Assembly: GCA_905221605.1 (NCBI GenBank)
Contig: CAJNDS010000669.1
Span: 207,415-271,414 of the forward strand
DNA length: 64,000 nt
Source: Symbiodinium natans
Taxonomy: Eukaryota > Sar > Dinophyceae > Suessiales > Symbiodiniaceae
Direction: 5' to 3'
The notes under the pieces were generated by a model, which was not told the origin of the DNA, did not search any database, and worked only from the letters and a program-made list of their open reading frames with translations. Each line of letters opens with the position of its first letter. Positions within the stretch are counted from its first letter, which is position 1. Shown here one piece after another: positions 20,243 through 30,039 of the stretch. A program made the position numbers and the translations under genes.

Positions 20243-23200
20243 CAAAGCCTTCAAACTTTTCTTTTGGGGCATAAACCAGGGGAAACCTACTAGCTGGCTG
20301 CTGTCGGCCACTGGCTCACTGAGGGATCTCCGTTTGGGCTGAAAGCCATCCTCGGCCAACACAGCAGCTGACTTCAGGACTTTCCGAGACAAAGGGCTCA
20401 GGGTTTAGGATTTTAGTGCTCAACACACACCTGCAAAATAGCCACCTCAACGCAACAGATTGTATGGGCAGTTTTCCCAATTCCGAGCACACAAATTCTC
20501 ATATCATCCCCTCCTCCGTTCTTCACACACCCTAAGCAGAACGTTCCATTTACCATCAGAATGCCCAAATTCTCATGTCACCCCTCCTGGATTCCGGACT
20601 ACCTAAACATGAAGCATCGCAGCGAATTCGCCTTGTAGATCCATCAGCTATGTGTGATTCCTCATTGCAGTCAAGCCAGGGGTGTTTGGGGATTTTGGGT
20701 GAGCAACTGAGCCGTCCTGCCAGCTGGGTCGCGCTCACCAGCCGTGCTCGTGCATACCTGCCCCGCTTCAACATCACGGCTGACACACTCCTAGCACATC
20801 TACGTTGAGCACGAACCCTCATCATCATCCTCATCACATCTCATCACCATCACCATCATGAATCATGTCGAGTCTAAAGTTTCCAGATATGTTCCGGGAC
20901 AAGGGGAAAGCCCTCCAATGCCTCCGGCTGGCCAGCCCGGGATCCGCTTGTGGGCGATGGCTGTGCCAAATCTGGAACAGGGGCGGCGCGCTGAAGGAGA
21001 GAACTGACTTTAAGAGGTCACAGCCCGCAAGTCCTGAGCCGGGCTACAGCGGACCAGGCGAGTGATCTGCTCGAGTTATGTCCCAGTCGTGAGCTGCTTT
21101 CACTAGCTGTTGGGTTGTTTGGCGTGCTCTCCGAACTGACATCATCAAAGCTCCACCAGATAGACAGATTAGAATAGGAGCTCGACTCGTCTTGAAGGGG
21201 AGTCCTGGTACGAATTCCTACTCCCCCGTAAGAACACCGGGCCATTCTCCCACACATTGGCCTGAGAGAGGATGCAACACTGGCACCATGCTGGGCCAGC
21301 GCCTCCGGGACTGCTTAGGGCTTAGGGGTCTTTAGCAAGTTTAGGGAGTTTCGCTTCGTTTCGAAGACTTCAGTCTCGGCGGGGGTTTATGGGGCCTAGA
21401 TGGGCACTCGTGATGGTCGACCGACGGCATGCAGCTTCATGCGAGTTGTCTGGACCGTGCCGGTAGAAGAGCCAGCTCTGTAGCCATATAGCCCTGCGAC
21501 ATGCTATATTCGAAGCTCGATCATCGCAGCGATCAACATGGTTCAGGCGCACTGCACACCGCCTTGTCTCGGGCCGCCCGCTGCTGATGCGACGTTTCCA
21601 CTTCTTCGCACCTGGAAGTCAAGACTATCAGGGATCCTCCGACGCCGGACTGTTCGAAGCAGTGCAGACTCAAGACCTTCTAAAACTTGTCTTCTAAAAC
21701 GCGGGCCTTTGCGAGCCAAGCAAACGGCCATGATCCCGAAAAAACACAACCTCTTCTTTGCGTCCTGGTTGCCATGCCTCGCGGGCCTGCACCCTGGCAG
21801 TGTACCCGGCACGAAGTTCGTCCGAGAAGGTGTCGTAGACGACCTCTCGGGTCTTGCCATGACCCAGAAAGTTCAAGGTCGGGAAGCAAACCAAGCCTCA
21901 CCAAACGCATTTCGGACGAGACTACGCCACAAAGTTTATCAACCTCGCCCAGAGCCAACAGGGAATTTTTTTGCCATGCATAGTCTAGCCTAGCAATCGA
22001 TATACGATATACCTTCGCAAAGTCAAAGTGAAATTGCCCGGGCTGGCGGGTCTCCACCCTTTTGTGTATACCAGCTTCACCCTTATTAGGGTACGTAGAC
22101 CGTAGACCTCTCGATGGCCCAAGGACTTCGCTGCCCAACGCACCTCCTTGGCTGCCATGGCCTCGTAGGCCGCCGCCAGACCTTCACTCGCAATAAGGCT
22201 AAGAGAGACTTGCAAGGGGGCCTGGTCAGCTCCCTGGAGTGTTTGGCATAGTTTAAGGGGAACCTCCGTTTAGAAAGCGCCCCATTTCAGGGTCTTTAAC
22301 AGCAGGATCTTCCTCCGCGCCCTGCGTATCGGGCGCAGGGTCCTGGGTCGCCTCATCTTTGGGAACCGTCGCGGATGGGCTCGGAAACGAACCATGTCGT
22401 GTTCTTGCACCTCAGCCTGACTCATAGGTCATGGTACGGCTAACCCCATTGCGGAACCTGCGACTTCTTGCAGCCCCTGTCTCCATCCTTATGAGGAGAC
22501 AGGGAACGCTTTTGCTGTTTGACCTTCTGGGAGGGAAAGGGAGAAGAGCCAGGAACAAGAAGGGGAGCCATTCTAGGGCCACCGAGGAGCTCTCTCTTCC
22601 ACCGACCTCCATCGCCCGCAGCGCGTCCTTCTCCATCCTTGGGTGAAAATGCAGCAGGTGTTCGAAGCCTAGCCTTTGAGAGGCGCTCCGATTTCTGGAG
22701 CGTGTAGATGGGAGCCCGATACAGGGCTCGAATACAGTGGTTCTATAAAGTTGAGAGCGAGTGACATGGCCCTAGGCCAACGCAACTCCCTGACAAGCGT
22801 CTGATGCTCCTCGTCTTCGGAATCTTCTGCATCATCCTCCATCCTTAGGCCACAAAGTCTGCCAACATCAGGATGGCTTGAAGTCACCTTCTGGCTTCTG
22901 CGACTCCTGCATCCTAGACGGACTGGTTGCATGCATGGCTACTGCATAAGTCTTCCAGGAGTCACTCCAACCCTGGGTCGGTTGCCAAGCTGCAAATGAT
23001 ACTCGATTTCGGGCTTGGGGTCAGGACATCAACACACACTCACACACACAACAGGCAATTCCACCCCTCCTACCCTCTGGCAACCTCAAGATTCCGGCAA
23101 AGTGCACCTGCTTTCCTTGCAGGGTCGATACCCTGTAGGTTTATACTGCCAGGAGTCAGATCCGCCTTGAGGCTTTTCGGCCCCTGTGGGTCGCTGAAGG

Positions 23201-23263
23201 CAGGAGATAGGTCAGGGTTGCATGCTAACGGCAGCTCACGGGCTGATCCAACGCAAGCTCATG
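20243..23263 (-). CDS. candidate multi-exon gene, low-complexity Ser/Pro/acidic protein
   Basis: I do not recognise the family and the pieces may belong to more than one gene. Coding-looking minus segments in order: 23263-23077 (FSDPQGPKSLKADLTPGS), 22840-22672 (MEDDAEDSEDEEHQTLVREL), 22600-22440 (KVKQQKRSLSPHKDGDRG), 22395-22260 (KDEATQDPAPDTQGAEEDP), 22240-22080 (LSLIASEGLAAAYEAMAAKE), 21894-21700 (REVVYDTFSDELRAGYTARV), 21257-21070 (SSSYSNLSIWWSFDDVSSES), 21002-20890 after CTCCTTCAG (AAPVPDLAQPSPTSGS) and 20400-20270 (LAEDGFQPKRRSLSEPVADS). The chain is Ser/Pro-rich and acidic with RRSLS- and KRSLSP-type sites, as in a disordered phosphoprotein. Exon joins were not solved, and parts of the plus strand are open too. 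Confidence 0.35.
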
Positions 23264-23650
23264 CAATATGAACCTGCACTCTCGAATCGCGACGGGACTC
23301 GACGGGGCCCGCCTCATCCTTACCAGTATTGCCTTTTGCTTTTGCCACAAATCCGCCCATGGCTTCTGAGGGGAAGCGGCTGTGGCAGAAGGCGGTGACA
23401 GACTGCTCAGCGTTTGGGGATGTGCTTGGCTTGAGATGCTGGGCCGGTTGTGGGCATGGGCAGACCCACAAGCCCCGCAAGAGCTTCTCATGAACCCTAT
23501 CCTTGATCCTTGCCCTACACATGCAGACTTGAGCACAGAGAGCAAGGGGAAGAGGATCTTGACACAAGATTTCGTCGAAGACGCAGCTCAAAACAGGCGA
23601 ATCTCTGGATGCACCGGCGAAGGCCAACAGCAATACATTCGGTGTCACAG
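23264..23650 (-). CDS. candidate exon(s), unidentified
   Basis: A minus frame is open from 23648 with residues such as PNVLLLAFAGASRDSPVLSC and RARIKDRVHEKLLRGLW. Further on, an AG acceptor precedes KPWADLWQKQKAIL, which ends at a GTAAGG donor near 23327. Plus-strand frames are open as well. It may be the 3' part of the WW-domain gene or the 5' part of the gene below it. Confidence 0.25.
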
Positions 23651-24388
23651 AGTCAAACCCGAAACCCTAAACCCTAAACCCCTAGTCCGTAAACACACAC
23701 ACACACACTTTTCAACCTCGAAGGCCGCGGATACGCCGGCCGGCGCCTCGGACACACCGCCTCTAGCAGGAAAAACGCATGGATAGGGGGTCTTTGGGTT
23801 CAAAAGTAGCAAGGCTTAGCAAGGCTTAGCAAGGCCTAGTGCCAACTCTTGGATCAAGATTTGACCGACAAGCACACGACAAACCTTGGGCTTTGAATCT
23901 TGTAGGGCTTGTGTTCGCCAACCAGCAACATTACAGTATGCTTGGTGAATGCAACATGATGCCTGACGACTCTAGCACTTTGCCAACTACGCCGCATCAC
24001 CCTCTAGCAGAAGTGCTCTTCTCATCCGAAACCCTAGGTCTTGGGGGCTAAAGGGTTTTTGGGGTTGGGAACATCGGCCTAGGAAAATAGCTGACATACT
24101 CCCACATCAACAATCAGACTCACGAGTGCATGCCGGGACACAGCGCGACGTGGGGTCATGTGGATGGCCTGTCTTCGAAGTGCGCCACTACAAGAGTCGG
24201 CAAATGGCGGGATTCATGTCGTCTTCCTGGTTTGTTAGTCTACTGTTCTGGGCAGCTTTGATAGGTATATAAGGTCAGGATACGGCGGAGAAGAAGAAGT
24301 CTGAAATGCTCGGTTCTCCCTTCGTGGCTCCTCTTGGCCCTTGGCGAAATCAATGCAGGTCTTGCAGCACGAGTGTAATCACGAGAAG

Positions 24389-24992
24389 CTTTGCCGGCCT
24401 GTCCCACGTGGACTCGTTAGTCCGGCGATTCCAGTAGAAGCTTATGGCATACTCTGGGCTGATATGCTCCTGGCATGTGCTGGACTCGCGAAAAAGGCTT
24501 ATAGGGTTGCGGGCTTAAGGTGTTGGGTAGTAAACTGCAGAAGGGTAGCTGTGTCAAGCTGGCTCATGGCAAACCATGCCATCAGTGCTCACACACCACA
24601 TTTGACAAACATTTTCAGAACCCCTGGGCAACTCCCTTGCAACCCTTCATATGCACGTTCTGCCTCCCAGTCGCTGGGAAGCGGCTGCTCGGACCTCGAT
24701 GTGGTACGCACCACTTGCGGTGGCTTTGGACACTAATTTTAATGAGGATTGGGGCATTCTACATTTTTTTTCAGGATAGGGCCATGCTGGACTGTCACGC
24801 TGGTGCCATCCGGCAGGGTGAAGAAGGAACAAGACCACCAGAGCCACAACCCTGCTGAAGCGGCGGCTTGTCTGGCGCAGCTTGCTCTGCTTCTGCGGCA
24901 GGTGTACGTGACCTTGAAGGCATGTCTGCTATAGGGCCGACGACACGAACCCTTGTCATTGCGACCTCTCCGTCGCAATACTCGCCGGCACC
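24389..24992 (-). CDS. WW-domain protein, partial
   Basis: WW domains bind proline-rich peptides and are common in splicing and transcription factors. Three minus exons: 24992-about 24856 after TTGCAG|G (GAGEYCDGEVAMTRVRVV, then a Pro/Ala/Glu-rich run), 24694-24657 after CGAG|G (LPSDWEAE) and 24453-24389 (QYAISFYWNRRTNESTWDRP). Joining the last two across a GT intron (donor GTGCAT) gives LP-x2-W ... YWN-x2-T-x2-ST-W-x2-P, which fits the WW consensus with both Trp residues, the Asn and the final Pro present. The domain is a little short between the first Trp and YWN. Exons on either side were not identified, so the protein cannot be named. Confidence 0.6.
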
Positions 24993-24999
24993 CTGCAAC

Positions 25000-26490
25000 C
25001 CCCGAAGCCCTCCCCCATATGGGGGGCGATCGAAGTCGATGGCCTCTTCCTAAACTTGGCTGGAACGTGCACAACAACAGGTAATATTTGGGGTGCCCCC
25101 CCGCTTCATCTCCCAAAAGTTGGGCTCCCGAATGTTCCCCCCCCCCCCAACCCCCCCCCCCCCAAACCCCCCCCCCCCCAAACCCCCCCCCCCCCCCCCC
25201 AACAAACCCGCTGCTGAGTGCTGCCCAGTTTGCTGAGGCTTCTTCGGGGCCACCAGGCCAACGCTGCCACGTGGCCTCCGCTCGACGGTGAGGATCCCCG
25301 GAGTGAGAGGGCTTCGGGCTAACAGGGTGCTCGCCGGCCTTTAGGGTTGTAGGGTTGTAGGGTTGTAGGGTTTTAGGGTTTTAGGGTTTTAGGTTTTGGG
25401 GAATTTTAGGGTTTTAGGGTTGTAGGGTTTTTAAGGGTATCGAGGGTGCAGGAGGCATACCGGCCACCCTCAGACCACGCGGGGGGGCCTTTTTGCAGGC
25501 GCTTCTTGGGTCGGCAGCCGGCGCCTCCGGTTGCAGGTTTAGGGTTTAGGGTTTAGGGTGTAGGGTTTATAGGGTGTAGGGTTTAGGGTGTAGGGTGTAG
25601 GGTTTCGGGCTGTCTTTGAGGTTTGCGTGAGGCTCTGCACTTCGCAATCGCGACGGTTGATCGAACCGTTGATGGGGTGAAGGGCTTTCCAGGTTTGGGG
25701 TTTGAGGGCGCTCCATCGCGAAACGTGATTGAACAGTCCCAGGGACCATTCTGGGCATCCCTGCCTGCAAACTTGTAGCTAATCCACGTTGACGGCTCGG
25801 CCCCACGCAGAAATGGTGGGTTGCTTTGTGACAAATATTTCGTGTGATGTCGCTTTAATTTGGTCTTCAACCTATATAACTCTGAACCCTGAAGCCCCAA
25901 ATTGCAAACACTAAACCAATCCTACTGTCTAAGCCGGAACCAGTACACCCCAAAAATCCCTAAAATCCGAATTCCACAAGCTGGCAAGCTGAACACCACG
26001 TGACGGCATGGGTTCAGGGTTGAATGGATTTCGTGGTTCGCGTGCCAAGACCCTGACACTCCCCCGGAACCCCTTTGTGCAAGCACGACAACGCCGACAC
26101 GCATCACGGATGCTACAGTTCAAGATGGGGAGTTTTGTAGATCAGGGGTTGTAAGGCTTCTCGCTAAGAATCTAAGACCTAAACTGTACAACCCGAGATG
26201 CCCAGCTAAACCGCAGCCAACGGTCCAAAATCATACACACTGAGGCGCACCTGCTTCTGAGGAACTGAGCCCGAAATCCGTAAACCCTATTGAACCCTAC
26301 AAACCCCAAAACCCACAGCACCATATTGAGGATATCCCTGAACAAGTTCCAGCCAGGGCACTTAACAGCGAGCCCCACGCTGCCACGGGGCGTCTTGGAT
26401 CTGGAATCCCTTAGCGACTGGGTTTAGGCACCACGGCTTTAGGTTTGGGAAGGGCTGAGAGGATGTAGGGTGGCTGAGGGGAGAAGGCTT
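25000..26490. other. C-rich runs, TTTAGGG-like block, no supported gene
   Basis: C runs broken by AA lie at about 25137-25204. A degenerate TTTAGGG/TTGTAGGG/TGTAGGG block runs from 25340 to 25608. A minus frame at 25800-25610 (FRDGAPSNPKPGKPF and similar) and another at 26380-26300 (KTPRGSVGLAVKCPGWNLF) look like possible exons without support. Confidence 0.4.
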
Positions 26491-26496
26491 CAGGGC

Positions 26497-26557
26497 CTTA
26501 GGATTCTCGAATCATCGGCATCGAGGATCTTGAGGCGTTTACCGCTTTCCTTTCTCC
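26497..26557 (-). CDS. candidate basic exon, unidentified
   Basis: Bounded by ATTTGCAG|G at 26558/26557 and a GC donor (AAG|GCCCTG) after 26497, the minus frame reads RKESGKRLKILDADDSRILR. The splice signals have the form seen in the confirmed genes of this window. Family unknown. Confidence 0.35.
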
Positions 26558-26903
26558 CTGCAAATCACAGGGTCCAAGTTGCACCTTCAGGGTAAAAATG
26601 CTTGCTTTGAGTTGTTGCACCTGCAGATAATTCATTCAGCTGTTGCCTGTTGAGGGTTCAGATGTTTGTTTCAGCCTTTGCATACTTTTGCCCGGGGGTG
26701 CAGGGAGCCTGTGCTTCCTTGAGCTATGGAACCATTGACTGAAGAGAGGAACCCTAACGTGTTGCCGAGCTGTACTGTACACTCCAATGAAGAAACCTTC
26801 TACGTGCAGTTTCGGGGTTCTGTGGCCTCTCACCCGTGTGTCGAACCCTGCAGCGTGGATTGTAGCTTCAGAAGCAGACCTCCTAACTCAGACTTGCCTT
26901 CGC

Positions 26904-27748
26904 TCATTTTGGGGCTTGGATGTGAGATTTGTCGGGTCCTAAGCCAGTGATGCACTGAACACGAATTAAATGCAAAACTCCCGCATGCGACGTGGGAATT
27001 CCGCATACTGGGAGCCCGAGCGTCGGCGTGGTGACGTTCGGCCGGGAAGTGGCGACGTTCGGCCGGGAAGTGGCTTCCGGCGGTGTTTTGGGCATGGGCT
27101 GCGGCCTGACCAAAGATCGCTTGACATGCCATGAAAGAATGAAAGGCAAGGAGGGAAGGCAATGGACGGGAAGACAAGGTGCTGAGAAGGTTGCAACCCA
27201 TGCTAACACGCGCTTCCAGGCTCGAGGATTTTCCGTTCCGCGACCCTTGTCAGTTTGATGATTGAAGCCGACCTCTAGCGCCCCAACCCATGGCAGAGTG
27301 TTTAGTATACACATCCTGATAGGCTGAACGCAGACTCCCACATGCTTCGGGGCTGTCCCCGCTGGGAGCCCGGGCGCCGGCGCGGCGACGCTTTGCCGGG
27401 AGGTGGTTTCCGGCGGTGTTTTGGGAACGGCCAGCAGCGGCCTCAGCACCAGGCAAGAACATTTGCGAGAAAAGTCCCGAAACCTCGACCAAAGCCTGGC
27501 CGGACTAGTTGACTAGTTAACTCCAATAAGCTCCAATCTCCATAGCCTAAACCTTGCAACTGTAAGCCACAAACCCAAACCCCTGTTCCCAGGCTCCCTG
27601 TATGTTGGCGCAGCTTGAGAGCTGGGTGTCCGGACTTCGACGCGGCTTCGCTTGTCCCGAGAGTGGGCTTCGGCCGGGGCTTGGGCATCACCGGCCGGGG
27701 CTTGGGCATCACCGGCCGGGGCCTGCGGTCAGGGAATGAGGATGTCAA
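26904..27748 (-). CDS. candidate Pro/Lys-rich repeat protein
   Basis: Two overlapping minus frames cover the span. The upstream one (27748-27443) begins with tandem PRPVMPK units encoded by a 21-base direct repeat at 27673-27720, then Lys/Ala-rich sequence. The downstream one is open for 181 codons (27449-26904) and contains the same module twice about 118 residues apart: PKTPPETTSRQSVA...GLPAG and PKTPPEATSRPNVA...GLPVCG. The module corresponds to a DNA duplication (27008-27112 and 27364-27445). No domain is recognised. The open frame could be a by-product of a GC-rich repeat, but both copies keep the frame. Confidence 0.3.
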
Positions 27749-28031
27749 AACATGCTTGTACGGTTAGGTTTAGGTCTTTAAGGGTCTTTCTGGCAACAAG
27801 CCCTAAGTCACTTGCTCTGTCAACTGGTGCGCCTGTGGCCGTTGGAGGTCTCCACCTGCGAAAAAGAATCATTCTCAAGAGCTCCGGACGCCCGTCAAAG
27901 CTGGAGTTTTATTTCAGATTCCACAGCCAACTCCAGTCTCCCCTCGAAAAAATGATCATAACATATAGAACAGCCGAACGATCTGCTGCCTGTAGGGCTT
28001 ATGACGTGGTGTTTGACCACAGGAATTTTCA

Positions 28032-29618
28032 AACGGGTCCCCTCACAACATCCTTCCCATGAAGAGGAGCGCTGCGCCTTGGTGGCAAAGTTCCCGACAC
28101 TTCCCCTGGCAAGAGGTGGCTCATTTCGCGAGCTTCTCGAGGCTTTAGATGGTTCCTTTTAGGAGTCCAGCAACTAGAAATGACTCCTGGCGTATTGCCT
28201 GCATGCCTACGAGAAGGTTTTAAGGGCAATTGGGGGTTCCACACCTTGTGTATTCGGTTGCCAAAAAGCCCTCTCCTCGGCCCCAAAGTACCCTTGAAAG
28301 CACCTCGGCTTGGAGGCTGAAGCCGTTGCTGCCTCAGTACCAACTCAAGGGCTCTCTCTCTCTCTGGCTGCAAGTCTGGGAAATCTTGAGCCTTCGATTC
28401 CTCCTCCCTCCCGAACCAGCAGATGGGGCTCGTGATCGAAGCTTTTTGGGGCCTTTTGGCGGGGGGAGCTCTGTTCTGGCACGTGCCTTGAATAGGGTAC
28501 TGACAGTGCCCCAGCACCGACACGGCTCACCATGAGGACTTGGCCCAGCAACCATCTTGAACAGCCCTGAACAGCACTTCTGTTGGATCCTTTCTGCGAG
28601 AGACAGGCGTCCAGGGTGTATCGGGTTCAGGGTGTAGGGGACATCTGCACTGGGCCCGCGCACCGGCATCGCGCAGGCACCTCACATCAAGCGTTTCCTA
28701 CTTGCGGCAATTATACGGGGCTTGGGATGTGAGCTGCACATGGGTACAACGTGCCGCCAATTTGCCACCAAGAAGACATCTTCGGGCTCCCGGCTGGAGC
28801 CAGGTTTCACGACTGGCGCAGCCGCCGCATTGGCCACATTGGCCTCCACAGCCGGCATCTGCAAGTGAGAGAAAGCCCCTAGCTTCCCCGGCCCCCAGCA
28901 TACGGAGGTTTACGAAAATGGGGAACCCCACGACATATGGACCCCCAAATAATGGGATCCCCTTATAATCAGGACCCAAACCCCTGACATCGTAAAGCAC
29001 AGTATGGCCGCAACCAGTCACAGAGGTCCCGGCCGCAGGGCTTGTCCCTTGTCGCTGCTGCAGCTGCTCTGCCATGTGTCGGCCAAACTGCACGAACTCC
29101 TTGTCACGCCTGGCAGGTTGAAAGACCAAACAGCGGCAAAAACTTGGGGCCTTCCGAATTTAGGGCTTTTTGTCAGGGAATCCTACTATTTGGGTGTCTA
29201 TATTAAAGGCCCCTTATTTTCATAAACCCCCATGCAACTCAACCCAAGGTGCTCGCACCCTGCTGCCTGGGTGGCGGCACGAGCTTTGCGACCGGGGGCC
29301 TCACCTGCCCATGCCGCGATCGCCACTCAGACGCACGGAGGGCTTGTTGAGGGTCATACACGGGTTTGTGCGCGACTACGCTGGAGTGGATTTGGGGGCC
29401 CTTCAAAGTAAAATTTAAGGGTTGCGACCCATAGACAGCACTAACTGTGTCCACATCCCCTCCAACATGGGCCACCAGGGTGCTCTAGAGACTCTGGAGA
29501 TACCAGTGGCATCCGCGTCACGAGAAGAGAAAGGAACAACGAGACTCCCAGAAGACACAGAAGACACTTGCAACTGCAAGTTCTTCTGAGCACCCTGACC
29601 TGCGAATGGGTCGTCCAT
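28032..29618 (-). CDS. candidate multi-exon gene, unidentified
   Basis: Minus pieces in order: 29618-29480 (MDDPFAGQGAQKNLQLQV), 29345-29240 (ALRASEWRSRHGQVRPPVAK), 29122-29030 after CTGCCAG|G (RDKEFVQFGRHMAEQLQQRQ), 28866-28730 after CACTTGCAG (VEANVANAAAAPVVKPGSS, then REPEDVFLVANW) and 28660-28032 (SLAERIQQKCCSGLFKMV and, in another frame, PDLQPERERALELVLRQQ). The last part is open for 164 codons in one frame and 111 in another, so at least one intron is unresolved. No family recognised. The exon at 29122-29030 lies between two copies of a dispersed repeat in inverted orientation. Confidence 0.4.
28905..28985 (+). repeat. dispersed repeat, copy 1
   Basis: Contains GACCCCCAAATAATGGGATCC, shared with small changes by the copy at 34010-34110 (same orientation) and by the inverted copy at 29165-29235. 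Read on the minus strand it gives a low-complexity peptide containing PLFGGPY. Confidence 0.55.
29165..29235 (-). repeat. dispersed repeat, copy 2 (inverted)
   Basis: GGAATCCTACTATTTGGGTG followed by TCTATATTA is close to the reverse complement of the copy at 34010-34110, and so inverted relative to 28905-28985. Together the two bracket the candidate exon at 29122-29030. Confidence 0.55.
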
Positions 29619-29970
29619 GCTTTTCGGCAGCTCTCTTCTTCTCTCTAGTTCTCTCTCTCCCTGCTGTTCTAGGAAATCTCGGTATGTTGCAGCCTATATA
29701 TATGCTTATCAAACCGAAGACCGTGGAATGAAACGAAAAGGTCGTCGCACCAGCACCAGCCACGCAAGGGGTTGCGATTGCCCTTTCCCCACTTCGCACT
29801 AAGCCTTGCACATGGAACTCCGCATGCCGGGGAAAGAATTTGAAGATGAACATGTGCGGGTGTCCCCGAAGATCAAAGAGCCAGTTTAAGTCGGCATTTT
29901 CAGGTCTAATCTGATTCATTACGAATCTCAATCTCGAGCTGCCCGCCAGCACTCCGCGACACTCCAACAA
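29619..29970 (-). other. open minus segment, possible exon
   Basis: A minus frame of 150 codons (29970-29518) includes SSRLRFVMNQIRPENADL and WLFDLRGHPHMFIFKFF, then becomes basic (REKKRAAEKH). Its 3' part overlaps the candidate start MDDPFAGQ in another frame. It could be the 5' part of the gene below it or chance. Confidence 0.2.
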
Positions 29971-30039
29971 CGCTCTGTTGCTGGGCGTAAAACTTCATCT
30001 GTGGAACCCTTTCCAGCTTGGACGCGCCTGCTTCTGGAG

